From the NCBI RefSeq assembly GCF_014646695.1, contig NZ_BMNT01000001.1:179308-243307 (forward strand): a stretch of 64,000 nucleotides of DNA, in the 5' to 3' direction. Origin of the DNA: Sphaerisporangium melleum (GTDB taxonomy: Bacteria > Actinomycetota > Actinomycetes > Streptosporangiales > Streptosporangiaceae). The translations under genes were made by a program, and so were the position numbers. Under the pieces are notes generated by a model. That model did not search any database, was not told the origin of the DNA, and saw nothing but the letters and a program-made list of their open reading frames with translations. Numbering within the stretch: the stretch's first letter is position 1; each line of letters begins with the position of its first letter. Of this stretch, positions 53,859 through 63,032 are shown piece after piece.

Positions 53859-55990
53859 CGGGACGTCGCCCTGTCCGCGCAGGCGTCGCCGGGCCGTCCC
53901 TGCCCGGGCCCCGCGGCGACCCGGCGCAGGGTCATGATCCGCGCGACCCGGTGGCGCGGGTCGAGCCGCACCTCGTTGGTGCGCGCCCAGCGGTGCTGGC
54001 CGCCGCCGAGGGTGTCGTGCACCATGAACGTGTCCGCGGGCCGCAGGCCGAGGGCCTCGGTGTCCAGGGTGACGCGGGCCCGCTGGGCGTGGTGCGGGTC
54101 GAGGTTGAGCACGACCAGCACGGTGTCCTCGCCGGCCGCGGTGACGACCCGTTTGGAGAAGCAGATGACCTGATCGTTGTCGGTGGTGTGGAAGCGCAGG
54201 TTGCGCAGGTGGCGCAGCGCGGGGTGGCGGCGGCGCAGCCGGTTCAGCCGGGTGATCAGCGGCGCCAGGCTGAGCCCCGCGGCCTCGGCCCCGGCGTGGT
54301 CACGGGGCCGGTACTGGTACTTCTCGGAGTCCTTGTACTCCTCGCTGCCCGGCTTGGCGGGCTCGGCCTCGCACAGCTCGAAGCCGGAGTAGACGCCCCA
54401 GGTGGGCCCGGCCATCGCGGCGAGCACCGCGCGGATCTCGAAGGCCGCGCGGCCTCCGGTGACCAGGTGACCGGGCAGGATGTCGGGCGTGTTGACGAAG
54501 AGGTTGGGCCGCAGGTAGTCGGCGGCCGGGTTGCCGTCCAGCCCGGCCAGCTCGCCGAGGTACTCCTGCACCTCGGCCTTGCCGGTGCGCCAGGTGAAGT
54601 AGGTGTAGGACTGGTGGAAGCCCACGCGCGCGAGGCTCTGCAGCATGGCCGGCCGGGTGAAGGCCTCGGCGAGGAAGATGACGTCGGGGTCGGTGGCGCG
54701 GACGTCGGCGAGCAGCCGGTCCCAGAAGAACAGCGGCTTGGTGTGCGGGTTGTCCACCCGGAAGATGCGCACGCCCAGGTCCATCCAGTGCCGCAGCACC
54801 CGCAGGCACTCGCGGTGCAGGCCCTCGGGGTCGGTGTCGAAGCTGATGGGATAGATGTCCTGGTACTGCTTGGGCGGGTTCTCGGCGTAGGCGATCGACC
54901 CGTCGGGCCGGTGGTGGAACCACTCGGGGTGCTGCCGCACCCAGGGGTGGTCGGGCGAGCACTGGAGCGCGAAGTCCAGCGCGATCTCCATGCCCAGGGC
55001 GCGGGCCTTGCCGACGAACGTCCGGAAGTCGTCCAGGGTGCCGAGGTCGGGGTGGACGGCGTCGTGTCCCCCGTCGGCCGAGCCGATGGCCCACGGCGAG
55101 CCGGGGTCGTGCGGCCCGGCGGTGAGCGTGTTGCCCGGGCCCTTGCGGTTGGTGGTGCCGACGGGGTGGATCGGCGGCAGGTACACCACGTCGAACCCCA
55201 TGGCCGCGACGGCGTCCAGCCGCTGGGCGGCCGTGCGGAACGTGCCGGAGCGCATCACCCCGTCCACGACTCTGGCCCCTTCCGAGCGGGGGAAGAACTC
55301 GTACCACGAGCCGAACAGGGCACGCTCCCGGTCCACCTGGAGCGGCAGGGCGGGGCCGCGTGAGACGTGGTCGCGCAGCGGGTGCGCCGCGAGCGCGGCG
55401 GCGGCCCAGGGGCTGTCGGCCTCGGCGAGCCGCTCGGCGGGCGAGCGGGCCGGGTCGCGGAAGATGTCGGCGAGCTTGGTGTAGACGTCGCCGGAGTGGC
55501 CGGCGGACGGCAGCAGGCGGGACCGCGCGGGCCGCTGGGCCATGAGCGACTCCACCGCCCGCTCCAGCAGCGCCGCGCCCTCCAGCAGGGTGGCCTCCGG
55601 CTCGACGCCGGCCGCCACCTTGACGCGGGCGGCGCGCAACCAGGTCGCGAGGGGGTCGGTCCACGCCTCCACCTGGTAGGTCCAGCCGCCTTCGGTGTCC
55701 GGGGTGATCGTCGCGGTGAACCGGTCGGTGCCGCGTACCGTCTCGGTCATGGGGACCCGCGTCGCCTCGCGCCCCCGCCGGCGGGGGCCGGGCCCCCACA
55801 GGACGACCTCGGCGGCGAGGATGTCGTGACCCTCCTTGAACACGGTGGCCGTGACCTGGACCGGCTCCCCGGCGACCGCTCGGGCGGCCCGTGCGCCGGC
55901 GTCCACCTGGGGGCGGATGTCAGTGACCACGATCCGGCCGATGCCGGGCCTTGCCTGCGACTTCCGCGACGTGCTGGATGCGTGGCTCAT
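53855..55990 (-). CDS. glgE: Alpha-1,4-glucan:maltose-1-phosphate maltosyltransferase GlgE
   Basis: The 711-residue protein is full length for GlgE (GH13_3). The N-terminal DUF3416 domain ([16 protein letters not shown]) is followed by the catalytic barrel, with the nucleophile Asp in FRVDNPHTK (near residue 413) and acid/base Glu in [16 protein letters not shown] and [17 protein letters not shown] are family signatures. GlgE extends alpha-glucan with maltosyl units from maltose 1-phosphate. The enzymes that make that donor (TreS and maltokinase) are not in this window. The start is ATG 55988-55990 or the GTG just before it, after GGGGAG. First gene of its operon. Confidence 0.96.
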   Translation of the reverse strand: MSHASSTSRKSQARPGIGRIVVTDIRPQVDAGARAARAVAGEPVQVTATVFKEGHDILAAEVVLWGPGPRRRGREATRVPMTETVRGTDRFTATITPDTEGGWTYQVEAWTDPLATWLRAARVKVAAGVEPEATLLEGAALLERAVESLMAQRPARSRLLPSAGHSGDVYTKLADIFRDPARSPAERLAEADSPWAAAALAAHPLRDHVSRGPALPLQVDRERALFGSWYEFFPRSEGARVVDGVMRSGTFRTAAQRLDAVAAMGFDVVYLPPIHPVGTTNRKGPGNTLTAGPHDPGSPWAIGSADGGHDAVHPDLGTLDDFRTFVGKARALGMEIALDFALQCSPDHPWVRQHPEWFHHRPDGSIAYAENPPKQYQDIYPISFDTDPEGLHRECLRVLRHWMDLGVRIFRVDNPHTKPLFFWDRLLADVRATDPDVIFLAEAFTRPAMLQSLARVGFHQSYTYFTWRTGKAEVQEYLGELAGLDGNPAADYLRPNLFVNTPDILPGHLVTGGRAAFEIRAVLAAMAGPTWGVYSGFELCEAEPAKPGSEEYKDSEKYQYRPRDHAGAEAAGLSLAPLITRLNRLRRRHPALRHLRNLRFHTTDNDQVICFSKRVVTAAGEDTVLVVLNLDPHHAQRARVTLDTEALGLRPADTFMVHDTLGGGQHRWARTNEVRLDPRHRVARIMTLRRVAAGPGQGRPGDACADRATSR

Positions 55991-56047
55991 CACTGCTGTG
56001 CTCCCCTGTGTCGCTTGCCGTGCTGTCGTACGGTCGTGCGGTGGATG

Positions 56048-56084
56048 TCCGGGGGCCGGCGCGGGACCGGCGCCGGCCCCCGGA
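56048..56084 (-). terminator. 15-bp perfect hairpin terminator after the cox genes
   Basis: Arms 56048-56062 and 56070-56084 are fully complementary with a 7-base loop. It lies between the coxM stop (56100) and the glgE start and separates the two operons. Confidence 0.8.
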
Positions 56085-56099
56085 GAGCCGCGACCCGAA

Positions 56100-56942
56100 C
56101 TAGCGGGCGGCGGCCCTGGCCAGGGCCCGTGCCGTGAGCACACCGGCCAGATGGCCCAGGTACTCGGCCGAGGCCCCGCGGCCGGGGACGAACATGTCCC
56201 GCGGCTGGGCGCGGAAGGCGGCCAGCACCTCGCCGGTGCCGGTCGGGCCGCCGAGCAGCAGCTCCTCAACGCCGCGCAGACGCTGCACGCGGGCCGTGGC
56301 GCCGGTGACGGCGATCCGCAGGTCGGCGGCCGTGCCGTCGCCGGCGTACGCCGCCCGGACCGCCACCGCGCACAGCGGGTAGCGGGTGGCCCGGTCGGCG
56401 GTCTTCTCGAAGGCGCTGTGGTGCCGGTGCTCGCGCACCGGCACCTCGATGGAGGTGATGACGGCCCCGGCGGGCAGCCCGCGGGTGGCGTACGCGTCGG
56501 CGGTCAGGGTCTCCTGGCCGCCGCGCCCGGCCAGGTTGATCGTCGCGTCGGCGGCGATCACGGCGACGGGCAGGTCGGTGGCGCGCCCGGTGGCGGCGAG
56601 GTTGCCGCCGAGGGTGCCGAGGTTGCGCACCTGCGGGTCGCCGTTGGCGCGCGCGGCCTCGGCGAGGGCGGGGGCCCCGGCGCGGACCAGCGGGTCGGCG
56701 GCCAGTTCCGCGAGCGTCGTGAGGGCGCCGATGTGCAGCCGCCCCTCGCCCTCGCGGCGGACGCCGCGCAGGGCGGCGATGCCGCGGATGTCCACCAGCC
56801 GGGTCGCGGTGCCGTCCCCGGTGCGCAGGTCGACCAGGAGGGACTGCCCGCCCGCGAGGACGCGGCTCCCCTCGGCCGCCAGCAGGGCGACGGCCTCGCC
56901 GAGCGTGCCGGGCTTGACGTAGTCGAAGTCGGTGAGGATCAC
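56100..56942 (-). CDS. coxM: FAD-binding medium subunit of a molybdenum hydroxylase (CoxM/XDH type)
   Basis: The 280-residue protein starts at GTG 56940-56942 (VILTDFDYVKPGTLGEA), overlapping the large-subunit stop by GTGA. The FAD site is shown by AGGQSLLVDLR and NLGTLGGNLAATGRATD, close to the AGGxSLxPxM and TxGGN motifs of CoxM. It passes electrons from the molybdenum site and iron-sulfur clusters to FAD and then to an acceptor. Last gene of the NPD-S-L-M operon. Confidence 0.92.
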   Translation of the reverse strand: MILTDFDYVKPGTLGEAVALLAAEGSRVLAGGQSLLVDLRTGDGTATRLVDIRGIAALRGVRREGEGRLHIGALTTLAELAADPLVRAGAPALAEAARANGDPQVRNLGTLGGNLAATGRATDLPVAVIAADATINLAGRGGQETLTADAYATRGLPAGAVITSIEVPVREHRHHSAFEKTADRATRYPLCAVAVRAAYAGDGTAADLRIAVTGATARVQRLRGVEELLLGGPTGTGEVLAAFRAQPRDMFVPGRGASAEYLGHLAGVLTARALARAAAR

Positions 56943-59335
56943 TGGGCTGCTCCTGACGTCCCGTTCAGCGCGCGCCACACCTTCTCCGGCGTGATCGGCA
57001 TGTCGATGTGCTGGACGCCGAGGTCGGACAGCGCGTCGACGACGGCGTTGGCGACCGCGGCGGCCGGCGGCACGGTGGCGATCTCACCGGCGCCCTTGGC
57101 GCCGAGCGGGTTGTGCGGCGTCGGCGTGACCGTCTTGCCGAGCTGGAAGAACGGCACGTCGGCGGCCCGGGGCAGGGCGTAGGTCCGCAGGTCGGAGGTG
57201 ATCAGGTGGCCCTCGTCGTCGTACTCGGCCGCCTCCATGAGGACCTGGCCGAGGCCGTGGGTGATGCTGCCCTCGATCTGGCCCTCGACGATCTTCGGGT
57301 TGCCGATGTTGCCGGCGTCGTCGACGGCGGTGTAGGCGACGACCTCGGTCTCGCCGGTGAGCTCGTCGATCTCCACGACCGCGACGTGCGTGCCGAACGG
57401 GTAGTTGAAGTCCGGCGGGTCGAAGTGGGTGGTCTCGTCCAGGGCCGGCTCGATGTCCTGCGGGAGGTACCAGTGGTACCACATGGCCATGGCCATCTCG
57501 GCGAACGTCTTGCCGTTCTCCTCGTCGCCCTCGGCGAAGATCTTGCCGTTGGCGTAGACGACCTTGTCCTCCGGGACCTTGAACATCGCCGCCCCGGCCC
57601 GGCACATCTTGTCCTTGATCTTCTGCGCGGTGAGCGCGATCGCCGGGCCGGCCATGCTGTAGGAACGGCTGCCGTAGGTGCCCTGGCCGTAGGGGGCCTT
57701 GAGCGTGTCGGCCTCGTAGACGCGCACCGTGGCCGGGTCGATGCCGAGCTGGTCGGCGGCGACCTGGGCGAAGATGGTCTCGTGGCTCTGCCCGGTGGAG
57801 GCCGAGCCGACGGTGACGGCGACCTCGCCGGTCGGGTGGACGCGGATGTTGCAGCTCTCCCAGGTGCCGCCCAGCATGCCCTCCTGGGACATCCGGGTGG
57901 AGGGGCCGACGCCGCAGATGGCGACGTAGGTCGCGATGCCCACGCCCAGCCGCTTGCCGCGCCCGCGGGCCTCGGCCTTGCGCCCCGCCATGTCGGCGTA
58001 CCCGGCCATCTCCAGGGCCTTCTCGAAGTTCTCCTGGTAGTTGCCGGAGTCGTAGGTCCAGCCGAGGCCGTTGTCGTAGGGGAACTTGGTGGCGGGCACC
58101 AGGTTCTGCCGGCGCACCGCGGCCGGGTCCACGCCGATCTCGGTGGCGTACTTGTCGACGAGCCGCTCCATCAGGAACGCGGCCTCCGCGCGGCCGCTTC
58201 CGCGCTGCGCGCCCAGCGAGACGGTGTTGGTGAACGCCGCGTACACCTCGCAGAACGCCGCGTCGACGTCGTACATGCCGGTGATGCTGCGGCCCATCAG
58301 GGCGGTGGCGACACCGGGGCCGATGGTGGAGGGGTAGGCGCCGAGGTTGGCGTAGCTGGTGCAGCGGACGGCGGTGATCCGGCCGTCGCGGGTGCCGCCG
58401 AGCACGACGTGCTGGCGGTGGTCGCGGCCCTGCACCGTGGAGTTCATCAGCCCGGTGCGGGTGTCCACCCACTTCACCGGCCGGTTCAGCTCCTTGGACA
58501 GCAGCAGCACCAGCGGCATGTCCGGGTAGAGGTAGCCCTTGGTGCCGAAGCTGCCGCCGACGGTCGGCGCGACCACCCGCAGCTTGTTGAACGGGATGCC
58601 GAGGACCAGCGCGGCCAGCAGGAACCGGTGGTTGTGCGGGCCCTGCGTGGAGGCGTAGAGCGTGTAGTCGCCGGTCGCCTGGTCGTAGTGGCCGACGGCG
58701 CCGCGCGGCTCCATCGGGCTGTTGATGGTGCGCTGGTTGACCAGGTCGAGCTCGACGACGACCTCGGCCTCGGCGAGGTTGCGGTCGGTGCGCTCCTTGT
58801 CGCCGCAGGTCCAGTAGGCGTTGAGGTTGTTCGGCACGGCCTCGTGCAACTGCGGGGCGCCGTCCTCGATCGCCCGGTCGGCGCGGGTGACGACGGGGAG
58901 CGGCTCGTAGTCGACGACGATCGCCTTCACCGCGGCCGCGGCCTGCTTGGGGGTCTCGGCGACGACCACGGCGATCGGGTCGCCGACGTGCCGGACGACG
59001 TCGCCGGACAGCACAGGGCGGGAGCCGGGCAGGCCGTAGGGGTGCGGCGGGAAGTGGCTCTCGACGCCGCCGGGGATCCAGATGCACGGCAGCGGCATGA
59101 CGCCGGCGAAGTCGGCCGCGGTGGCGACCTTCAGCACGCCGGGCATGGCCGCGGCGGCGGAGGTGTCGATGCCGTTGATGCGGGCGTGCGCGTGCTCGCT
59201 GCCGAGGATGGCCATGTGCGCCATGCCGGGCAGGCGCAGGTCGGCCACGTAGGTGGCCTCACCGCGCAGGAGCTGCTCGTCCTCACGGATGTCGATGGGC
59301 TGGCCCAGGAGGGAGGTGGTCTCCGCGATGGTCAT
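56939..59335 (-). CDS. coxL: Molybdopterin-binding large subunit, CoxL/xanthine dehydrogenase family (form II-like)
   Basis: The 798-residue protein is full length for the family. The substrate-channel loop, AYRCSFR in true form I CO dehydrogenase and AYRGAGR in form II, reads AQRGSGR here. The protein is therefore unlikely to be a classic CO dehydrogenase. The C-terminal catalytic Glu region is present (NPLGAKGAGEIATVPP). Other cofactor contacts include VGGSFGTKGYLYPD and GSASTGQSHETIFAQ. Substrate is unknown; a purine, aldehyde or aromatic hydroxylation is possible. The ATG 59333-59335 lies 7 bases after the small-subunit stop. Confidence 0.92.
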   Translation of the reverse strand: MTIAETTSLLGQPIDIREDEQLLRGEATYVADLRLPGMAHMAILGSEHAHARINGIDTSAAAAMPGVLKVATAADFAGVMPLPCIWIPGGVESHFPPHPYGLPGSRPVLSGDVVRHVGDPIAVVVAETPKQAAAAVKAIVVDYEPLPVVTRADRAIEDGAPQLHEAVPNNLNAYWTCGDKERTDRNLAEAEVVVELDLVNQRTINSPMEPRGAVGHYDQATGDYTLYASTQGPHNHRFLLAALVLGIPFNKLRVVAPTVGGSFGTKGYLYPDMPLVLLLSKELNRPVKWVDTRTGLMNSTVQGRDHRQHVVLGGTRDGRITAVRCTSYANLGAYPSTIGPGVATALMGRSITGMYDVDAAFCEVYAAFTNTVSLGAQRGSGRAEAAFLMERLVDKYATEIGVDPAAVRRQNLVPATKFPYDNGLGWTYDSGNYQENFEKALEMAGYADMAGRKAEARGRGKRLGVGIATYVAICGVGPSTRMSQEGMLGGTWESCNIRVHPTGEVAVTVGSASTGQSHETIFAQVAADQLGIDPATVRVYEADTLKAPYGQGTYGSRSYSMAGPAIALTAQKIKDKMCRAGAAMFKVPEDKVVYANGKIFAEGDEENGKTFAEMAMAMWYHWYLPQDIEPALDETTHFDPPDFNYPFGTHVAVVEIDELTGETEVVAYTAVDDAGNIGNPKIVEGQIEGSITHGLGQVLMEAAEYDDEGHLITSDLRTYALPRAADVPFFQLGKTVTPTPHNPLGAKGAGEIATVPPAAAVANAVVDALSDLGVQHIDMPITPEKVWRALNGTSGAAQ

Positions 59336-59342
59336 GGCGTCA

Positions 59343-59843
59343 TTACTCCTTCGCCGCCGTGGCGGCGGCCGCTGTGTCGGCCGTCCGCATGGCGCAGGCG
59401 CGCTGCACGCCACGGACGACGCTGTGGTAGCCGGTGCAGCGGCACAGGTTGCCGGTGAGCCATTCACGGATCTCGGGCTCGCTGGGCGCGGCGTTCTCGT
59501 CGGCGACGAGCTCGCTCAGGGACATGACCATGCCCGGGGTGCAGAAGCCGCACTGGGTGCCGTGCTCGGCCCGCAGCGCCTCCTGCAGGTCGGTCAGTTC
59601 ACGGCCCTCGCCGACCCCTTCGATCGTGGTGACCTCGGAGCCTTCGGCCTGCGCGGTGAGCAGCAGGCAGCTCTTCACGGATTTGCCGTCGAGCTGCACG
59701 ACGCACGTCCCGCACTGGCCGGTGTCACAGCCGACCTTGGTGCCGGTGAGCCCCAGGCCGTCCCTGAGCGTTTCGACGAGTAGTTCGTTGGGCTCGGCTT
59801 CGACGTCCGCCGGCGCCCCGTTCACCTGCAGGGATATCTTCAT
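59343..59843 (-). CDS. coxS: [2Fe-2S] small subunit of a molybdenum hydroxylase (CoxS type)
   Basis: The 166-residue protein starts at ATG 59841-59843 (MKISLQVNGAPADVEAEP) with AAAGG upstream. The plant-type cluster ligands are in GCDTGQCGTC with a fourth Cys in SVKSC. The helical-domain cluster ligands are in QCGFCTPG and LCRCTGY. All eight Cys are present. It shuttles electrons between the molybdenum and FAD subunits. A 32-base gap joins it to the upstream NPD gene. Confidence 0.95.
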   Translation of the reverse strand: MKISLQVNGAPADVEAEPNELLVETLRDGLGLTGTKVGCDTGQCGTCVVQLDGKSVKSCLLLTAQAEGSEVTTIEGVGEGRELTDLQEALRAEHGTQCGFCTPGMVMSLSELVADENAAPSEPEIREWLTGNLCRCTGYHSVVRGVQRACAMRTADTAAAATAAKE

Positions 59844-59875
59844 GACCACGCCTTTTCTGACCTGCGAAGGGTCTT

Positions 59876-60499
59876 TCAGAATCCGAGTACGGCATGGGCC
59901 TGCCGCTCGGTCAGCGGTATATTGAAAAGCGGTCCGCCAGGCTCCTGAAGCCGTCCACCAGTGCGCAGCGAACCCGTGTCGATCGACGCGAATCCCAATT
60001 CGGAGATGACCGTGGAAACCGTTTCCTTGGCTTCCCTGTCGTCACCGGCGACATAATGCGCCAGTCGTTCTCCGGGGTCCGTGGCGGCGCGTCCCGCCGT
60101 GGCGAGGGTTTGGAAGTGCATGGTGTTGAGCGACTTCACCAGGCGCGCACCGGGGTACCGCTCGGCGATGACCTCGCTGGAGCCGAGGCCGCCGAGATCC
60201 AGTGGCCTGCCGCCACCCGCGAAGGCGTTCATCGCGTCCACCAGGAGTTTTCCCTCCACGGCGGACGGGGGCAGCAACTCCGCGGCGCTGCCGAACGGGA
60301 CCATCAGCACCAGCAGTTCCGCCTGCTCCACCGCCTCTTCGGGGGTGCCCGCGGACGCCGCGGAGCCGAGTTCGGCAAGGAGCGGGGCGAGCCGCCCGGG
60401 GCCGCTCGCGTTCGCCAGCCTGACCTGGTGCCCCGCGGCCACCAGCAATCGGGCCAGTGTGGCGCCGATGCGGCCGGCACCGATGATTCCCGTTTTCAT
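59876..60499 (-). CDS. NAD(P)-binding oxidoreductase, F420-dependent NADP reductase family
   Basis: The 207-residue protein has an N-terminal Rossmann motif (GIIGAGRIGATLARLL) and the F420-dependent NADP oxidoreductase layout (VRLANASGPGRLAPLL, LLVLMVPF, KSLNTMHFQTLA). Members reduce NADP+ with F420H2 or simply bind NADPH. It is 32 bases upstream of coxS in the same direction, so its product probably works with, or accepts electrons near, the molybdenum hydroxylase. The ATG lies at 60497-60499. Confidence 0.87.
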   Translation of the reverse strand: MKTGIIGAGRIGATLARLLVAAGHQVRLANASGPGRLAPLLAELGSAASAGTPEEAVEQAELLVLMVPFGSAAELLPPSAVEGKLLVDAMNAFAGGGRPLDLGGLGSSEVIAERYPGARLVKSLNTMHFQTLATAGRAATDPGERLAHYVAGDDREAKETVSTVISELGFASIDTGSLRTGGRLQEPGGPLFNIPLTERQAHAVLGF

Positions 60500-60673
60500 C
60501 CGCCCAGCACCTCGATCGTGATGTATCTGCTATGAGGAACACTTATGACCGGAATTCCCCGACGTGGTCACCGCATCGGCCCGCCGCACCGCCGGGGCGA
60601 CGGTGGCCGATTCGTTTTTCCTAGGTCCCGGTCAGGTCGTGAATGCACAGATGGCGCGCGGTGACGGCGGCCG

Positions 60674-60695
60674 GGCCGGCGTTCCCGCGCCGGCC
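60674..60695 (-). terminator. Hairpin after the DJ-1-like gene
   Basis: GGCCGGCG (60674-60681) and CGCCGGCC (60688-60695) pair perfectly with a 6-base loop, 6 bases past the stop codon at 60701. Confidence 0.55.
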
Positions 60696-60700
60696 GTTCC

Positions 60701-61441
60701 CTACGCCGCGCTGAGCTGCTTCAGGAAGGTCTCGGCGAGCGCCTTGGAGGAGTACGGGTTCTGGCCGGTGGTCAGGTTCCGGTCGACCACGACGTGCGAG
60801 TCCCAGATGGCGTCGGCCTTCTCGTACTTGGCGCCGAGGCGGGTCAGCTCCACCTCCAGGATGAGGGGCAGCCGGCCGGCCATGTTGGTGACGAGCTCCT
60901 CGCTGTGCGAGAACGCGGTCATCCGGTAGCCCTCCAGCGGCCAGTGGCCCTCACCGTCGCGCAGCGCGAGGAGCGAGGTGTGGCCGTGGCAGACCGTCGC
61001 GAGCGGCTTGCCGCTCGCCAGCCACCAGCGCAGGATCTGCGCCAGCTCGTCGGACTTGGGCAGGTCGCCGATGGCGCCGTGGCCACCGCTGACGTACAGG
61101 CCGTCGTAACCGGCGATGTCCTCCTCGGTGAGGCTCTCCAGGGCGAGCGGCTTGTTCAACTGCGGCGTGTTCTCGACCACACGCACATATTCCGCGGCGT
61201 TGACCGCGTCGTCGTCCGGCGAGCCCTGCGGGCGGACCCACTGCAGGAACTGCGGATCAATGCTGGTCTGGTCCACGGTCGGCGTCTTGCCGCCGATGGT
61301 GGCGACGTCCACGACGTAGCCGGCCTTTTCGAAGATCTGGTAAGGGACGACGAACTCCTCGGCCCAGAAGCCGGACGGGTGCTGCTCACCGTCCAGGAGA
61401 TGAAGCGTGGCCTTGGCGGTCATGACGACGAGTATCTTCAC
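60701..61441 (-). CDS. DJ-1/PfpI-family (Hsp31-like, class I glutamine amidotransferase-like) protein
   Basis: The 246-residue protein starts at GTG 61439-61441 (VKILVVMTAKATLH) after GGGAAG. The nucleophile elbow ATVCHGHTSLL and the Glu in AEEFVVPY are in place. The longer form with DVATIGGKTPTVD and HGAIGDLP resembles the Hsp31/glyoxalase III group, which detoxifies methylglyoxal or acts as a chaperone. It is monocistronic, with 202 bases to the downstream NPD gene and 234 to the upstream gene. Stress-related induction is plausible, but no operator was identified. Confidence 0.88.
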   Translation of the reverse strand: MKILVVMTAKATLHLLDGEQHPSGFWAEEFVVPYQIFEKAGYVVDVATIGGKTPTVDQTSIDPQFLQWVRPQGSPDDDAVNAAEYVRVVENTPQLNKPLALESLTEEDIAGYDGLYVSGGHGAIGDLPKSDELAQILRWWLASGKPLATVCHGHTSLLALRDGEGHWPLEGYRMTAFSHSEELVTNMAGRLPLILEVELTRLGAKYEKADAIWDSHVVVDRNLTTGQNPYSSKALAETFLKQLSAA

Positions 61442-61675
61442 GACTGTTCTTCCCTTCGCGAATTGCGATGCCGGTGTGTTTCGGTCCGGCGTGCTTTGAT
61501 TCGACCACGCCGTACCGGTTTTTTCGAGGGTTATTGGTCGGCCGCCCGATACTTCGTCACCTACGTTGCCGTGCGGCATGGGAGGCCGGTTCGGGTTGGT
61601 TTGAATGCCCGGCGTAATCGGCGCCGCCGGCCGGTCTGAGGTGCGTTTATCACCCGCGGGCCGGCCGGGCGGCGG

Positions 61676-62998
61676 TCACAGCCAGCGCAACAGGTCGCGT
61701 ACGCCGGACAGGCTCGCGCCGTGCGGGATGCGCGCGTGCCCGCCGATGTCCATGCGGGGGAAGGCGCTGACCCCGCGTAGCCGGGTGCCGGGGCCCACCC
61801 GCACCTCGTCGCCGAGCGCACAGTAGTCGTCCAGCACCACGGGCCGCTGGAGGGTGGAGCGCACGTCGACCATGGAGCCGAGGAAGACGTCGGTCAGGTG
61901 CGCGCCGGGACCGATGATGCTGTGGTCGCCGCAGGCCACGCCGCGCAGCCTGCTGCACTCGCCGATGTCCACACCGTCCCCGATGTCGGACTCGGCGATC
62001 ATGACGCCCGGCCCGATCTCCACGTCGCGGCCGATGCGCACGCCCGGCCCGATGCGCACACTGCCGTCCTCGATCTTCTCGGCCAGGGTGCGCCCGCTGA
62101 CCTGGTCCTTCATCTCCAGGCTCGACTCGTGGATGCGATGGCACGGCCCGGGGCCTGCCGGGTGACCGAGCGGCCCGGCCAGCAGCGGATAGCGGTCCAG
62201 CAGGACGTCCTTGAGCGTCTCCAGATAGTCACGCGGGCTGCCGAGGTCGCCGAAGCGCGCGATGGGGTGGGCCAGGACCCGGTGTCCTCTGCGCACCAGG
62301 TAGGGCAGCAGATCGCCGCCCCAGTCCAGGCGCCGCCGGGCGAGCGCGGCGAGTTCCGGCTCCCGGGCGGCCATCCGCAGCCGGTCGCAGTCGATCAGGT
62401 ACATCCCGGCGTTGGTGTGCACAGGGTCGTCGGCGCCGCCCCAGGTGGTGGACCGGATGAGGTCCAGTGACGGCTTCTCCAGGAACTCGCGCACCAGGCC
62501 GTGCATGCCGAGTTTCAGCACTCCGTACTTGCCCGCGGCCTCCGATCCGGGGCGTGGCACGGTGGCGACGGTGATGTCGGCCCGGGCGTCGCGGTGCGCC
62601 CGGACCATGGCGTCGAGGTCGAAGTCGAAGACGGAGTCGGTCGGGAAGACCAGCGCGAGGCCGGTCAGGTCCCAGTATTCGAGGCAACGCAGCGTGGACT
62701 CGCCACTGCCGGTGTTGTCCCGGTCGAACCGGGTCCGCGAGTAACGCACCGTGACGTCGTGCTGCTCGCCGTGCGCCAGGATCGCCTTGGTCTGGGCCCG
62801 GTTCTCCCGGCCGTTGGCGACGACGTAGTACTGGTGCACGCCCTGACTCCTGAGCGTCGTGACCGCCCATTCGATGAGCGTGTGCCCCGCCAACTGCATG
62901 GCCGCTTTGCTTTTGAGATAGTCGGCGGAATTGAGAGTGATCGGCCGGGCCCGCAGGCCCTGACCCCCGGCCAGGGCGATTGCTGGAATTGATGCCAT
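61676..62998 (-). CDS. Sugar nucleotidyltransferase with left-handed beta-helix domain
   Basis: The 440-residue protein has the nucleotidyltransferase signature ALAGGQGLRARPIT at the N-terminus, then KSKAAMQLAGHTLIEW, FPTDSVFDFDLD and the later FLEKPS and NAGMYLID. A C-terminal hexapeptide beta-helix follows (GPGVRIGRDVEIGPGVMIAE, IGDGVDIGE). The layout matches GDP-mannose pyrophosphorylase and glucose-1-phosphate nucleotidyltransferase relatives. The signature Lys region is KSK in place of KP, so substrate is uncertain. It lies 34 bases after the ParA-like gene and is probably in its operon. Confidence 0.88.
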   Translation of the reverse strand: MASIPAIALAGGQGLRARPITLNSADYLKSKAAMQLAGHTLIEWAVTTLRSQGVHQYYVVANGRENRAQTKAILAHGEQHDVTVRYSRTRFDRDNTGSGESTLRCLEYWDLTGLALVFPTDSVFDFDLDAMVRAHRDARADITVATVPRPGSEAAGKYGVLKLGMHGLVREFLEKPSLDLIRSTTWGGADDPVHTNAGMYLIDCDRLRMAAREPELAALARRRLDWGGDLLPYLVRRGHRVLAHPIARFGDLGSPRDYLETLKDVLLDRYPLLAGPLGHPAGPGPCHRIHESSLEMKDQVSGRTLAEKIEDGSVRIGPGVRIGRDVEIGPGVMIAESDIGDGVDIGECSRLRGVACGDHSIIGPGAHLTDVFLGSMVDVRSTLQRPVVLDDYCALGDEVRVGPGTRLRGVSAFPRMDIGGHARIPHGASLSGVRDLLRWL

Positions 62999-63032
62999 CT
63001 GGTTTCCCGTTTCCTGCGCTTCCCGTGCTCCG

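Noticed and set aside
51933-54173. A 746-codon plus-strand frame opposite glgB
   Set aside because: Antisense shadow of an enzyme gene whose catalytic motifs are all present on the minus strand.
56939-59335. Calling the enzyme a carbon monoxide dehydrogenase
   Set aside because: The diagnostic AYRCSFR loop is not present; AQRGSGR is seen instead.
57008-59458. An 816-codon plus-strand frame opposite the CoxL-type gene
   Set aside because: Antisense shadow; Gly/Val/Asp/Arg-rich text only.
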